A stretch of DNA of 64,000 bases from Streptomyces sp. ISL-94 (GCF_018614075.1 NZ_JAGGOZ010000027.1:62001-126000), one strand, 5' to 3'; shown: positions 7,639-17,089, numbered from the stretch's first letter. The notes: generated from the letters alone by a model not told the origin. Program-made: numbers and translations.

Positions 7639-8757
7639 ATGGCAACGGGGACGACGGGCGCGGCGGGGACCACGAGACCGGCGGACACCGCAGGACCGGC
7701 AGGGGCGACGGTCACGGCCGGCCGAGATGGAGCGACACGCACGGAGGCGGGCGCGACCGCGGGCGCGCCCGCGGACCGCGGCTCGGCGGCGGGGTCCGCA
7801 CGGTCCACCCCTCGGCCCACCGGTCGCCTGCGCCGCACGCTGCTGGCCTCCCTGGTCGCCGCGGCCGTGGTGTTCCCCATGTCCGCCGCCGCCTCCCCCA
7901 ACGTCCCCGCCCCCGCGCCCGCCGCCTTCGCCGAGGACGCCGCACCGCACGACCGGTACGCCGCCAACCGCGCCAACCTCGCCGAGGCGGCCCGGATGGC
8001 CGAGGGCGCCGGCCGCACCGGCCGGGCCGCCAAGCTCCGTGCCATGGGGGCGGCCGGTGCGGCGCAGTTCCTCACCTTCGACGGCCGCGGGCGGGGCCGG
8101 GCCGTCGAGGTGTTCGGCGATCTGGAGAGCGCCGACCGGGTCACCGTGCTGGTCCCCGGATCGGACACGACGCTCGACACCTACCAGAGGTTCCGTGCCG
8201 GCGCCGTCTCCCTCCAGCAGCGCCTCCAGGCCGAGCATCCGCGCTCCGCCGTGGTCGCCTGGCTCGGGTACGACACCCCCGGCACGGTCAGCACGACCGT
8301 CCTGACCGCCGATCGCGCCGACGAGGCCGCTGCCGATCTGGGCCCCTTCCTCGACCGGTTGCGGGCCGTGTCAGGGTCCGGCAGCCGCCTCTCGCTCCTG
8401 TGCCACTCCTACGGTTCCGTGGTCTGCGCCCGGACCGGGCCGACCGGCCCCGCCGTCGTCGACATGGTCCTGTTCGGCAGTCCGGGAACGGGAGCCGAGT
8501 CCGCGCGGGACCTGCCGACGGGAGCCCGGGTCTGGGCGGGGCGCGGCACCGGCGACTGGATAGGGAACGTCCCGCACGTCCGGCTCGGCGGAGTCGGCTT
8601 CGGTACCGACCCCGTGGACCCCGCCTTCGGAGCGCGGGCCTTCGCCGCCGGCGCCGCCGGGCACAGCGACTACCTCAAGCCGGGCACCGAGTCCCTCGAC
8701 AGCCTGGCCGCCATCGTCCTCGGCACCACGCCCGCTTCGGAGGTCCCCCATGCGTAA
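7639..8757 (+). CDS. Alpha/beta hydrolase, DUF1023-like, with signal/membrane segment
   Basis: A 372-residue protein. A disordered Ala/Gly/Thr N terminus of about 65 residues leads to a basic then hydrophobic stretch (RLRRTLLASLVAAAVVFPMS, about 65-85), a signal peptide or anchor. The catalytic region has the oxyanion strand VTVLVPGSDTTLDTYQRF and the nucleophile elbow LLCHSYGSVV (Ser of C-H-S-Y-G), with a late His in AAGHSDYLKPG. This is the DUF1023 alpha/beta hydrolase arrangement, expected outside the membrane. It overlaps the acyltransferase by 8 bp and starts a coupled four-gene run. Substrate unknown. Confidence 0.8.
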   Translation: MATGTTGAAGTTRPADTAGPAGATVTAGRDGATRTEAGATAGAPADRGSAAGSARSTPRPTGRLRRTLLASLVAAAVVFPMSAAASPNVPAPAPAAFAEDAAPHDRYAANRANLAEAARMAEGAGRTGRAAKLRAMGAAGAAQFLTFDGRGRGRAVEVFGDLESADRVTVLVPGSDTTLDTYQRFRAGAVSLQQRLQAEHPRSAVVAWLGYDTPGTVSTTVLTADRADEAAADLGPFLDRLRAVSGSGSRLSLLCHSYGSVVCARTGPTGPAVVDMVLFGSPGTGAESARDLPTGARVWAGRGTGDWIGNVPHVRLGGVGFGTDPVDPAFGARAFAAGAAGHSDYLKPGTESLDSLAAIVLGTTPASEVPHA

Positions 8758-9982
8758 GCTACGCGCCCGCTGGACCGTCCTGGCCGAGGCCGTGGACTGC
8801 GCAACCCCGCCCGGCCGGGACCGGGCCGTGGACGCGCTGCGGGCCTTCGCGATCCTCGGCGTGGTGCTCGGCCACTGGCTGGTCACCGCCCTCACCACCG
8901 CCGAGGGCGGCCTGAGCACCACCAGTCCACTGGCCCACATGAGTTGGCTGGCCCCGGTGTCCTGGGTGTTCCAGACGCTGGCCGTGTTCTTCCTCGTCGG
9001 CGGGCACGTCGCCGCCCGCGGCTATGCCTCGGCGCGGGCCCGGGGGGACTCGTACCGCACCTGGGTCGGGCAGCGGCTGGGGCGGCTGTTCCGTCCGGTC
9101 GCCGCCGTGCTCACGCTGTGGGCGGTCGTGGCGGGCGGGATGCTGATCGGCGGAGTGGAGCTGAGTACCGTCCAGACGCTGGTCAAGCTGGTCCTCTCGC
9201 CCCTCTGGTTCCTCCTCGTCTTCGCCGCGCTGACCGCCGCGACCCCGCTTGTGGCCCGGCTGAGCCCCCTGTGGCCACTGGCCGTGGTGGCCGGGGTCGA
9301 CCTGTGGCGCTTCCGATTCGACGGGCCCGAGTGGGCCGGCTGGATCAACGTGGCCGCCGGCTGGCTCGTCCCCTACACCCTGGGCGCCGCCTGGTCCCGG
9401 GGAGCGTTCGTCCGGCGCGGACCTGCCGTCCTCCTGCTCGCCGCGGGAAGCGCCGCGGCCGCCGCGCTGATCCTCTGGGGCGGGTACCCGGCGTCCATGG
9501 TGGGTGTCCCCGGGGCTCCGATATCGAACCTGAACCCGCCGACGCTCGCCGCTGTCGCGTTCGGGCTGGCCCAGTGCGGGCTGGCGCTGCTGGTGCGCGA
9601 GCCGCTGGCCCGGGCCATGCGACGGCCGGCGGCCTGGGCGAAGGTGGCCCTGGTGAACCTCTCCGCCATGACGGTCTTCCTCTGGCACCAGACCGCCATG
9701 ATGGCCGTCACCGCCCTCGGGCTGCTGCTCCCGACCGACCTGCCCGGCCTGCACACCGTCCCGGATTCGGCGGAGTGGATAGCCGCCCGGCTCCTGTGGC
9801 TGCCGGTGTTCGCCACCGCGCTGACGCTCTGCTGGGCCGCGTTCCATACGTACGAACGGGGCCGGCGCCCCAAGCCGGGCACCCCCCGGCCCTCGCCCGT
9901 CCGCGGGTCCCACACCGCTGCGGGATCCCTCGCACCCACGCGGCCCAGGGTCGCGCCCGCCCGGGAGATCACCCATGCCTAG
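8750..9982 (+). CDS. Membrane acyltransferase, acyltransferase family 3
   Basis: A 410-residue integral membrane protein with about ten hydrophobic helices. The N-terminal motif DRAVDALRAFAILGVVLGHW carries the R-x-x-A-x-x-x-V-x-x-x-H signature of acyltransferase-3 (OafA/NodX-type) enzymes, which O-acylate extracytoplasmic glycans or lipids. A second conserved part is LNLSAMTVFLWHQTAMM-like (VNLSAMTVFLWHQTA). The Pro/Arg-rich tail is cytoplasmic. The start overlaps the hydrolase stop (ATGCGTAA) and its stop overlaps the kinase start, so it is translated with both. The pair suggests opposing acylation and deacylation of a surface molecule, which is inference. Confidence 0.85.
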   Translation: MRKLRARWTVLAEAVDCATPPGRDRAVDALRAFAILGVVLGHWLVTALTTAEGGLSTTSPLAHMSWLAPVSWVFQTLAVFFLVGGHVAARGYASARARGDSYRTWVGQRLGRLFRPVAAVLTLWAVVAGGMLIGGVELSTVQTLVKLVLSPLWFLLVFAALTAATPLVARLSPLWPLAVVAGVDLWRFRFDGPEWAGWINVAAGWLVPYTLGAAWSRGAFVRRGPAVLLLAAGSAAAAALILWGGYPASMVGVPGAPISNLNPPTLAAVAFGLAQCGLALLVREPLARAMRRPAAWAKVALVNLSAMTVFLWHQTAMMAVTALGLLLPTDLPGLHTVPDSAEWIAARLLWLPVFATALTLCWAAFHTYERGRRPKPGTPRPSPVRGSHTAAGSLAPTRPRVAPAREITHA

Positions 9983-11318
9983 GGTGGAGGGCGTGAACGA
10001 GCAGAGCAGGCTCCCGGCCCAGGTCCCCGCGACGCGGGGCGACATGCTGCGGGCCACGGCGAAGGAACTGCTCACCCTGCGGCGGGATCCCCTCCCCCGG
10101 ATGTCCCGGCCGCGGTGGCTGGCCCGGCTGCCGCACGTCATCGTCGCCTACGCCGCCGTCCTCTTCGGCTTCCTCACCATGGAACAGCTCGCCGACCACT
10201 ACCACTTGACCGGCGCGGCCCCGCTGGTGATGGCGATCCTGACCGGGGTGTCCATCGCGCTCGCGATGTTCCGCCCGATCGCCGCGTGGTGGCTCGGCCT
10301 GATCGCGGCCGGCCTCGGCGCATGGGCGATGTACGACCACGTCGGTCAAGGACAGACCTGGCCCGGGACTCCCGGCGGGATCTTCGCCTTCGCCGTGGTG
10401 ATCCTCCTGGTCGCCCTGCGGGTACCACCCCGCGTCACCATCGCGGTCATCACCGTCTCCGTCGCCTGCACCGGCCTGGCCGAGGCGCTGTTGAAGCCGG
10501 AGCACAGCGGGAGTACCGCCTTGGGCGGTGCCCTCCTGTTCGGCTTCGCGGGGCTGCTCGGCTATGCGCTGCGCGCACTGCGGCTGGCCCGCGGCGAGCT
10601 GGTCGAGCAGGAGACGCTCACCGAGGAGGAACGCGCCCGGCGCACCCTGCTCGAGGAGCGCAGCCGGATCGCCCGCGAGCTGCACGACGTCGTCGCACAC
10701 CACATGTCGGTCATCTCCATCCAGGCCCAAGTCGCCCCGCACCTCGTGGAGAACCCTTCCGAGGAGCTCAAGGAGAACCTGGCGGGCATCCGGGAGAACG
10801 CGGTGGAGGCCCTCACCGAGCTGCGGCGGGTGCTGGGTGTGCTGCGCTCCGAGCAGCCGGATGATCCCGTCGCCCTGCAACATCCGCAGCCGACCCTCGC
10901 CGAGCTGGACGGCCTCGTGGACAACGTGCGCGGCGCCGGACTGGATGTGACCACCGAGATCGCGGGCATCCGGCGGCCGCTGACGCCCGGCGTCGAGCTG
11001 ACCGCGTACCGGATCGTGCAGGAGGCGTTGAGCAACTGCCTGCGGCACGCGGCCGGTTCGCGCGTGGAGGTCGGCATCGCCTACGGGCCCCGCGATCTGC
11101 ACCTGTGCATCGCCAATACGGCCCCGCCCCGACCGGCGCCGCCCTCGCCCGGTGCGGGACACGGGCTGCTGGGGATGCGGGAGCGGGCGGGCATGCTGGG
11201 GGGCGAGCTGGCCGCCGGTCCGCGACCCGACGGGGGGTACGAGGTGTCCGCCGTCCTCCCGATGGATCCGCAGGACCGGCCCGGCAGCTCCTCATCCGAG
11301 ACGAAGAGGGAATCATGA
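9975..11318 (+). CDS. Sensor histidine kinase, NarL/LuxR-partner (HisKA_3) type
   Basis: A 447-residue membrane kinase. Four to five hydrophobic helices lie at about 45-200. The HisKA_3 phospho-acceptor is the His in RIARELHDVVAHHMSVI (about 230-250), and the ATP-binding domain has NCLRHAAGSRV (N box) and GHGLLGMRERAGMLGG (G box). ATG at 9975 overlaps the acyltransferase stop by 8 bp; GTG at 9993 is an alternative start. It overlaps its response regulator by ATGA. The operon suggests it senses, or controls, the envelope chemistry carried out by the two upstream genes. Confidence 0.92.
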   Translation: MPRVEGVNEQSRLPAQVPATRGDMLRATAKELLTLRRDPLPRMSRPRWLARLPHVIVAYAAVLFGFLTMEQLADHYHLTGAAPLVMAILTGVSIALAMFRPIAAWWLGLIAAGLGAWAMYDHVGQGQTWPGTPGGIFAFAVVILLVALRVPPRVTIAVITVSVACTGLAEALLKPEHSGSTALGGALLFGFAGLLGYALRALRLARGELVEQETLTEEERARRTLLEERSRIARELHDVVAHHMSVISIQAQVAPHLVENPSEELKENLAGIRENAVEALTELRRVLGVLRSEQPDDPVALQHPQPTLAELDGLVDNVRGAGLDVTTEIAGIRRPLTPGVELTAYRIVQEALSNCLRHAAGSRVEVGIAYGPRDLHLCIANTAPPRPAPPSPGAGHGLLGMRERAGMLGGELAAGPRPDGGYEVSAVLPMDPQDRPGSSSSETKRES

Positions 11319-11986
11319 GCACCCCGATCAAGGTGATGATCGCCGACGACCAGATGATGGTCCGGCAGGGCTTCACCGTGCTTCTCAACGCCCAGCCCGA
11401 CATCGAGGTGGTCGGCCAGGCCGTGGACGGGGCGGACGCCGTGGCCAAGGTGGGCGAACTGGACCCGGATGTGGTCCTGATGGACATCCGTATGCCCGGA
11501 ATGGGCGGCATCGAAGCCACGTCCGTCATCACGGGCGCCGCCGGCTCCACGGTGAAGGTGCTGGTGCTGACCACCTTCGACCTGGACGAGTACGTGTACG
11601 AAGCGCTGCGGGCCGGGGCCTCCGGGTTCCTGCTCAAGGACGCGTCCGCCGACCAGCTCGCGGAGGGGGTGCGGGTGGTGGCGGCCGGGGAGGCGCTGCT
11701 GTCGCCGAACATCACGAAGCGGCTCATCACGGAGTTCTCCCGGATGGGGGCGCCGCGGGCGCCGTCGCGGGCGCGGATCGACGAGCTGACGGAGCGGGAG
11801 ACGGAGGTGCTGACGCTGGTCGCCCAGGGCCTGTCCAATGCGGAGATCGCGCAGCACCTGACGGTGGCGGAGCAGACGGTGAAGACCCATGTGGGCCGGA
11901 TCCTCGTGAAGCTGGGCCTGCGGGACCGCACCCAGGCGGCGGTGTTCGCGTACGAGACGGGGCTGGTCCGTCCGACGGGCTACTGA
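11315..11986 (+). CDS. Response regulator, NarL/FixJ family
   Basis: A 223-residue regulator with an N-terminal receiver (about 1-125; acidic pair IADDQ, phospho-acceptor Asp in DVVLMDIRMPG, conserved Lys in FLLKDAS) and a C-terminal LuxR-type helix-turn-helix (about 155-215; LTERETEVLTLVAQGLSNAE, IAQHLTVAEQTVKTHVGRIL). The start ATG overlaps the kinase stop (ATGA), which pairs them as cognates. Closely similar to the regulator at 13409. Confidence 0.93.
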   Translation: MSTPIKVMIADDQMMVRQGFTVLLNAQPDIEVVGQAVDGADAVAKVGELDPDVVLMDIRMPGMGGIEATSVITGAAGSTVKVLVLTTFDLDEYVYEALRAGASGFLLKDASADQLAEGVRVVAAGEALLSPNITKRLITEFSRMGAPRAPSRARIDELTERETEVLTLVAQGLSNAEIAQHLTVAEQTVKTHVGRILVKLGLRDRTQAAVFAYETGLVRPTGY

Positions 11987-12074
11987 CCTGCCCCGGGTAG
12001 TACTTGAGAGGGATGCCGGGAAATCCCCTTGGGCGGCGATGCGGACCAGGGCGGTGCGGACCTACGGTTCTTGT

Positions 12075-13412
12075 ATGAGCGAGACGACCACCGGGGGGAC
12101 AGCCCGGACACCTGAGTTCCGCATGGCATCGGGGGTGATCGAGACCCTGCGCCAGGACCTCGTCACCGATGCCTTCGCCTACCGGCCGCTGCCGCTGCTG
12201 GAGGCGCCCGGGCGTATCGTGCGACGGCTTCCCGAGGCGATACGGCGTTTCTTCCCGTGGACGCAGTATGCGGCGGTGACGGTGCTGGCCTTTTTCGTCA
12301 TGCTGCTCACGGCCTCTTCCCAGTCCAGCTCCCTCGGGGACGCCGGCGAGTTCCTCATGGGGGCGATAGCCGCGGCCCCGGTCCTCATGACGCTGGTGCG
12401 GCCGGTCGCCGCGTGGTGGGCGGCCGTCGCGATGACGGTGGTGCTTGCCGTCTTCGGCGGTGACGGGGACTGGCCGTGGGGTCCGGCCGCCTTCGTCGCG
12501 TACATCGCGGTCATGGTCCTGGTCACGCTGCGGACCGGGCCCCAGGTGGCGGCCTGGATGTGGACGCTGACGCTCGCGCTCGGCTTCGCCCTCTCGGTGC
12601 TGTTCAGGACCCGGTATGGGACGAACCTGCCGGAGATGGGGGTGGTCTCGGCCTTCGCCCTGGTGATCACGAGCAGCATCCACATACGCCGCCACGCCAG
12701 GGCCGAGGTGAGCGCGCAGCAGGAGGTCACGGCCGTCGAGCGGGACAAGCGCACGCTGCTGGAGGAGCGGACGACGATCGCCCGGGAGTTGCACGATGTC
12801 GTGGCCCACCACATGTCGGTGGTGGCGATCCAGGCGGAGGCCGCGCCGTACCGGGTGAAGAATCCGCCGCCGGAGTTGGAGGCCGCGTTCGTCACCATTC
12901 GGGAGAACGCGGTGGCGGCGCTCACCGAGCTGCGGCGGGTGCTGGGAGTGGTGCGCTCCGCGGACTATGAGGCTCCGGACGCCCCGCAGCCGACGCTGGC
13001 CTCGCTGGACGGGCTGCTGGCCAATGTGCGGGAGGCCGGGCTGAGTGTGGAGAAGACGGTCACGGGTGCGGTGCGGGAGTTGCCGCAGGGGGTCGAGCTG
13101 TCGGCGTACCGGATCATCCAGGAGGCCTTGAGCAACACGCTGCGGCACGCGCCGGGCGCGGCGGCGGCGGTGGAGGTGTCGTATGTGCTGGGCGGCCTGG
13201 GGATACGGGTGGTCAATGAGGCCGGGACCGGGGATGTGCGGCCTTCGCCTGGGGCCGGGCACGGGATCACCGGGATGCGGGAGCGCGTGGCCATGCTCGA
13301 AGGGGAGATGACGGCCGGCGAAACCGGGACGGGCGGGTACGAGGTGGCGGTGTTCATACCGGTGCCCGGCCGTCCGGAGCCGGGCCCGGTGCCGCAGGAG
13401 GGGGCGGCATGA
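12075..13412 (+). CDS. Second sensor histidine kinase, paralogue of the one at 9975
   Basis: A 445-residue kinase with the same plan: hydrophobic helices at about 50-200, phospho-acceptor His in TIARELHDVVAHHMSVVAI, N box EALSNTLRHAPG and G box GHGITGMRERVAMLEGEM. ATG at 12075 was chosen because it begins the Met-Ser-Glu-Thr start typical of these proteins; the 12 codons upstream are probably leader. It is 88 bp after the first response regulator. The sensor helices differ more than the kinase core, so the stimulus probably differs. Confidence 0.92.
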   Translation: MSETTTGGTARTPEFRMASGVIETLRQDLVTDAFAYRPLPLLEAPGRIVRRLPEAIRRFFPWTQYAAVTVLAFFVMLLTASSQSSSLGDAGEFLMGAIAAAPVLMTLVRPVAAWWAAVAMTVVLAVFGGDGDWPWGPAAFVAYIAVMVLVTLRTGPQVAAWMWTLTLALGFALSVLFRTRYGTNLPEMGVVSAFALVITSSIHIRRHARAEVSAQQEVTAVERDKRTLLEERTTIARELHDVVAHHMSVVAIQAEAAPYRVKNPPPELEAAFVTIRENAVAALTELRRVLGVVRSADYEAPDAPQPTLASLDGLLANVREAGLSVEKTVTGAVRELPQGVELSAYRIIQEALSNTLRHAPGAAAAVEVSYVLGGLGIRVVNEAGTGDVRPSPGAGHGITGMRERVAMLEGEMTAGETGTGGYEVAVFIPVPGRPEPGPVPQEGAA

Positions 13413-14068
13413 CGATCAGGGTGCTGATCGTCGACGACCAGATGATGGTGCGCGAGGGGTTCTCGGTCCTGTTGAACGCCATGGAAGGCATCGAGGTGGT
13501 GGGCGAGGCGGTCGACGGGCGGGAGGCCATCACGCAGGTGGCGGCGCTGCGGCCGGACGTGGTGCTGATGGACATCCGGATGCCGCACATGAACGGGCTG
13601 GAGGCGACGCGGGAGATCGTGGCCGCCGACACGGACGCGAAGGTGCTGGTCCTGACGACCTTCGACCTCGACGAGTACGTGTACCAGGCGCTGCGGGCGG
13701 GAGCCTCGGGGTTTCTGCTCAAGGACGCGTCGGCCCGTCAGCTGGCCGACGGCGTACGGGTGGTGGCGGCCGGCGAGGCGCTGCTGGCGCCTTCGGTGAC
13801 CAAGCGGCTGATCGCGGAGTTCTCCAAGCTCTCCGAGACGCCGAAGCCCGCTGACCCGGCGGGGCTGGGCGAGTTGACGGAGCGCGAGAAGGAGGTGCTG
13901 GTGCTGATCGCGCAGGGGTTGTCCAACGGAGAGATAGCGGGGCGGCTGATCGTCGCGGAGTCCACGATCAAGACCCATGTCAGCCGGATCCTCGTGAAGC
14001 TGGGCCTGCGGGACCGCACCCAGGCGGCGGTGTTCGCCTACGAGACCCGGCTGGTGACTCCGGGATAG
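13409..14068 (+). CDS. Response regulator, NarL/FixJ family, paralogue
   Basis: A 219-residue regulator: receiver with VDDQMMVREGFSVLLNAM, phospho-acceptor Asp in DVVLMDIRMPHM, Lys in FLLKDASARQ; LuxR-type helix-turn-helix near the C terminus (LTEREKEVLVLIAQGLSNGE, TIKTHVSRILVKLGLRDR). It overlaps its kinase by ATGA. Near identity with the first regulator in the receiver surface and in the final 30 residues means the two pairs arose by tandem duplication; cross-talk or heterodimers are possible. Confidence 0.93.
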   Translation: MTIRVLIVDDQMMVREGFSVLLNAMEGIEVVGEAVDGREAITQVAALRPDVVLMDIRMPHMNGLEATREIVAADTDAKVLVLTTFDLDEYVYQALRAGASGFLLKDASARQLADGVRVVAAGEALLAPSVTKRLIAEFSKLSETPKPADPAGLGELTEREKEVLVLIAQGLSNGEIAGRLIVAESTIKTHVSRILVKLGLRDRTQAAVFAYETRLVTPG

Positions 14069-14104
14069 GGCAAGGCGGGCCGGGAGGTCCGGGCGCGGCC
14101 TCGG

Positions 14105-15055
14105 TCAGGCCCTGTGGGCAGTGCGGAAGCGGGAGGCGTAGGCGGAGGGGGTGGTGCCGAGGTGGCGGGCGAAGGCGCGGCGAAGGGATTCGTCGGTGCC
14201 GAGGCCGCTGCGGCGGGCGGCGACGGTGACCGGCTCGCCCTGCTCCAGGAGGATCCGCGCGGCCTCCAGGCGGAGGGTGTCCAGGTGCGCGGCCGGCGTG
14301 GTGCCGGTGTGGGCCTTGAAGAGGCGGGAGAGGTGGCGGGAGCTGAGGCCCGCGCGGCGGGCCAGAGCGGTGAGGCTGTGATCGGCCGCGGGATCGGCGG
14401 CCATGGCGTCGAGGAGGGGGCGCAGCACCGGGTCGCGGGTGGGTGAGGTGCGGGAGGCCGCGGAGAACTGCGACTGGCCGCCGGGGCGTTGCAGGAACAC
14501 CACGAGGTCGCGGGCGACGCGGCGGGCGGTGTCGGGGCCGAGGTCCTGTTCGACGAGGGCCAGGCAGACGTCGATGCCGGCGGTGACTCCGGCGGAGGTG
14601 AGGACGGGGCCGTCCTGGACGTAGATGGCGTCGGGGATGACGGTGGTGCCCGGGTAGGAGCGGGCGAGGTCGGCGGCGTGCTCCCAGTGGGTGGTGGCGC
14701 GGCGGCCGTCCAGCAGCCCGGCCGCGGCGAGGGCGAAGGCGCCGGTGCAGACGGCGGCGACCCGGTCGGCGCGGGCGGCCAGCCGGGCGACGAGCTCGAC
14801 CAGGTCGGGCCGGGTGCGGAGGGTGTCCAGGTCGGCGGGGCCGGGGACCACCAGGGTGGCCGTGCGGGAGACCGCGTCGGCCGGGAGGTCGGCGTCGACC
14901 CGCAGGCCGGTGGAGGTGCGGACGGGGGCGCCGTCGGGGGTGCAGACCTGGACGGCGTAGGGGCGGCCGGCGGTGGTGAAGACCTCCAGCGGGGCGGCGA
15001 CGTCCAGGAGGCGTACGCCGTCGAAGGCGAGGACGGTGATCGTGTGGGTGCCCAT
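14105..15055 (-). CDS. GlxA-type AraC-family regulator (DJ-1 domain plus AraC HTH)
   Basis: A 316-residue transcription factor with an N-terminal DJ-1/PfpI-like sensor domain (about 1-185; ITVLAFDGVRLLDVAAPLEV, elbow VAAVCTGAFALAAAGLLDGR) and a C-terminal double helix-turn-helix AraC domain (about 220-312; SLTALARRAGLSSRHLSRLF, HTGTTPAAHL, LGTDESLRRAFARHLGTTPS). ATG at 15055 is the natural start; the frame continues to 15304 as shadow. Divergent from the HD-domain gene. Ligand unknown; members of this group regulate amino-acid or choline-type catabolism and some are antibiotic regulators. Confidence 0.9.
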   Translation of the reverse strand: MGTHTITVLAFDGVRLLDVAAPLEVFTTAGRPYAVQVCTPDGAPVRTSTGLRVDADLPADAVSRTATLVVPGPADLDTLRTRPDLVELVARLAARADRVAAVCTGAFALAAAGLLDGRRATTHWEHAADLARSYPGTTVIPDAIYVQDGPVLTSAGVTAGIDVCLALVEQDLGPDTARRVARDLVVFLQRPGGQSQFSAASRTSPTRDPVLRPLLDAMAADPAADHSLTALARRAGLSSRHLSRLFKAHTGTTPAAHLDTLRLEAARILLEQGEPVTVAARRSGLGTDESLRRAFARHLGTTPSAYASRFRTAHRA

Positions 15056-15203
15056 GCCCGCACGGTAGCGGGGAGGGGACGGCACGGGACGGGTGTCCGG
15101 ATGTGTGGGGTGCCTGGCTCTACGGACATGGCGGGCGGGACGGGTGCGCGGGGAGGCTGGAGGCACGTCGAGAGGAGCAGTGGTGGATAGGGAGGGGCAC
15201 AGC

Positions 15204-15866
15204 GTGAGTCGGAACAGTGTGGGGGTGTGGGGGGACAGCGCCGCCGGGGTGGCCGTGCCGAGCAGCAGGCTCGCCGCCGAGGCGACCGAGCTGGTGCGGG
15301 ACACCGCAAGCGAGTTGATCTACCACCACTCGCGGCGCGTGTACTGGTTCGGCAGTCTTCAGGGGCGGCGGCGGGGGCTCGCGTTCGATCCGGAGCTGCT
15401 GTACGTCGGGGCGATGTTCCACGATCTGGGGCTCGGGAAGGAGTTCCGGGCGAGCGGGCGGCGGTTCGAGGTCGACGGGGCGGACGAGGCCCGGCGGTTC
15501 CTGGAGCGCCACGGGATACCGGAGGGCGGGGTCCGCCGGGTGTGGACGGCGATCGCCCTGCACACCACCCCCGGGATACCGGAGTTCATGGAGCCCGAGG
15601 TGGCGCTGCTGACGGCGGGCGTGGAGTACGACGTCCTGGGCATCGGCTTCGGCGACATCGACGCGGCCGCCCGCGCCGAGATCACCGCGCTGCACCCGCG
15701 GCCGGACTTCAAGCGGCGCATCCTCCAGGCCTTCACCGAGGGGATCGAGCAGAAGCCGGAGACCACCTTCGGCAATGTGAAGGCCGACGTACTGCGGCAC
15801 TTCGTCCCCGGCTTCGTCCCCGGGGATTTCGTGGAGGTGATCCAGGGATCCCCGTGGGAGGAGTGA
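15204..15866 (+). CDS. HD-domain protein (metal-dependent phosphohydrolase-like)
   Basis: A 220-residue HD-superfamily protein. Seen: IYHHSRRVYWFG (first His), the HD pair in GAMFHDLGLG and a later metal-binding His in AIALHTTPG. The domain covers about residues 30-150; a C-terminal helical part follows. GTG at 15204 has GGAGG at 15191-15195; GTG at 15183 is an in-frame alternative with its own purine-rich site. It lies 20 bp before the cytochrome P450 gene and is probably co-transcribed with it. Substrate unknown; related HD proteins act on nucleotides or cyanamide-like small molecules. Confidence 0.8.
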   Translation: MSRNSVGVWGDSAAGVAVPSSRLAAEATELVRDTASELIYHHSRRVYWFGSLQGRRRGLAFDPELLYVGAMFHDLGLGKEFRASGRRFEVDGADEARRFLERHGIPEGGVRRVWTAIALHTTPGIPEFMEPEVALLTAGVEYDVLGIGFGDIDAAARAEITALHPRPDFKRRILQAFTEGIEQKPETTFGNVKADVLRHFVPGFVPGDFVEVIQGSPWEE

Positions 15867-15886
15867 TCCGGATCTAGGCTGCGGGG

Positions 15887-17089
15887 ATGGGCTTTGATCC
15901 GTGGGATGCCGCGTTCGTCGCCGATCCGTATCCGGCGTACCGGGAGGTGCGGGAGCAGGGGCGGGCCGTGTGGTGCGAGGCCACCGGGCAGTGGCTGGTG
16001 GCGCACTACGCCGATGTGAGTGCGCTGTTGCGGGACCGGCGACTGGGGCGGACCTATCTGCACCGGTTCTCGCACGAGGAGTTCGGGCGCGAGGCGCCGC
16101 CGCCCGAGCACGAGCCCTTCCACGTACTCAACGGAAACGGCCTCCTCGACCTGGAGGATCCCGCGCACGCACGGGTACGCCGGCTGGTGGCCAAGGCCTT
16201 CACTCCGCGGACGGTGGAGCGGCTGGTGCCCGCCGTGCGGCGGCTGGCCGGAGAGCTGGTGGGGCGGCTGCTCGCGGACGGGGGCGGGGATCTGCTCACC
16301 ACGGTCGCCGAGCCGCTGCCGGTGGCGGTGATCGCGGAGCTGTTGGGGGTGCCGGAGGCGGACCGAGGGCTGCTGCGGCCTTGGTCGGCGGACATCTGCG
16401 GGATGTTCGAGCTCCGGCCGGACGAGGAGACGGCACGGCGCGCGGTGCGGGCGAGCGTGGAGTTCAGCGCGTACCTGCGGGGCCTGATCGCCGAGCGGCG
16501 CATGCGGCCCGGGGAGGATTTGATCTCCGGGCTGATCGCCGCCCACGATGAGGAGGGCCGGCTCAGCGAGCAGGAGGTGATCTCTACCTGCGTGCTCCTG
16601 CTGAACGCCGGGCACGAGGCGACCGTCAACACGACCACCAACGGGTGGTGGGCATTGTTCCGCAATCCCGGGCAAATCGACGGCCTTCGCGCTCATCCCG
16701 AAAAGTTGTCCACAGCTGTGGATGAACTAATGCGCTACGACACACCCCTCCAGATGTTCGAGCGCTGGGTGCTCGACGACATCCGGGTCGGGGACACCGT
16801 CATCCCCCGCGGAGCTGAGATCGCACTGTTGTTCGGGTCCGCGAACCGGGACCCGGCCCGGTTCGACGCTCCCGACACGCTGGACCTCGGACGGGCCGAC
16901 AATCCGCACCTGAGCTTCGGGGCCGGGATCCACTACTGCCTGGGGGCGCCGCTGGCGCGGCGGGAGCTGGAGGCCTCCTTCGGGGCGCTGCTGGCAGACG
17001 GAGTCCCGCCCCTGCGGCTCGTCGAGGAGCCGCAGTGGCGGGACGGGTATGTCATCCGGGGGCTGCGGGAGTTGATCGTGGAGTTCTAG
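15887..17089 (+). CDS. Cytochrome P450, bacterial class
   Basis: A 400-residue soluble P450 monooxygenase. Motifs in order: I-helix oxygen-activating AGHEATVNT (about 247), ExxR of the K helix as ELMRYD (about 285), and the heme-thiolate loop LSFGAGIHYCLGAPLARREL with the proximal Cys (about 350). Length is normal for a ferredoxin-dependent bacterial P450; no reductase domain or ferredoxin gene is adjacent. Its upstream neighbour is the HD-domain protein at 20 bp. It hydroxylates or epoxidises an unknown, probably hydrophobic, substrate. Confidence 0.95.
   Translation: MGFDPWDAAFVADPYPAYREVREQGRAVWCEATGQWLVAHYADVSALLRDRRLGRTYLHRFSHEEFGREAPPPEHEPFHVLNGNGLLDLEDPAHARVRRLVAKAFTPRTVERLVPAVRRLAGELVGRLLADGGGDLLTTVAEPLPVAVIAELLGVPEADRGLLRPWSADICGMFELRPDEETARRAVRASVEFSAYLRGLIAERRMRPGEDLISGLIAAHDEEGRLSEQEVISTCVLLLNAGHEATVNTTTNGWWALFRNPGQIDGLRAHPEKLSTAVDELMRYDTPLQMFERWVLDDIRVGDTVIPRGAEIALLFGSANRDPARFDAPDTLDLGRADNPHLSFGAGIHYCLGAPLARRELEASFGALLADGVPPLRLVEEPQWRDGYVIRGLRELIVEF

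Noticed and set aside
6957-8180. A 407-codon frame around the HIT gene
   Set aside because: Its first 240 codons are antisense to the exported hydrolase; HIT similarity begins at the ATG at 7451.
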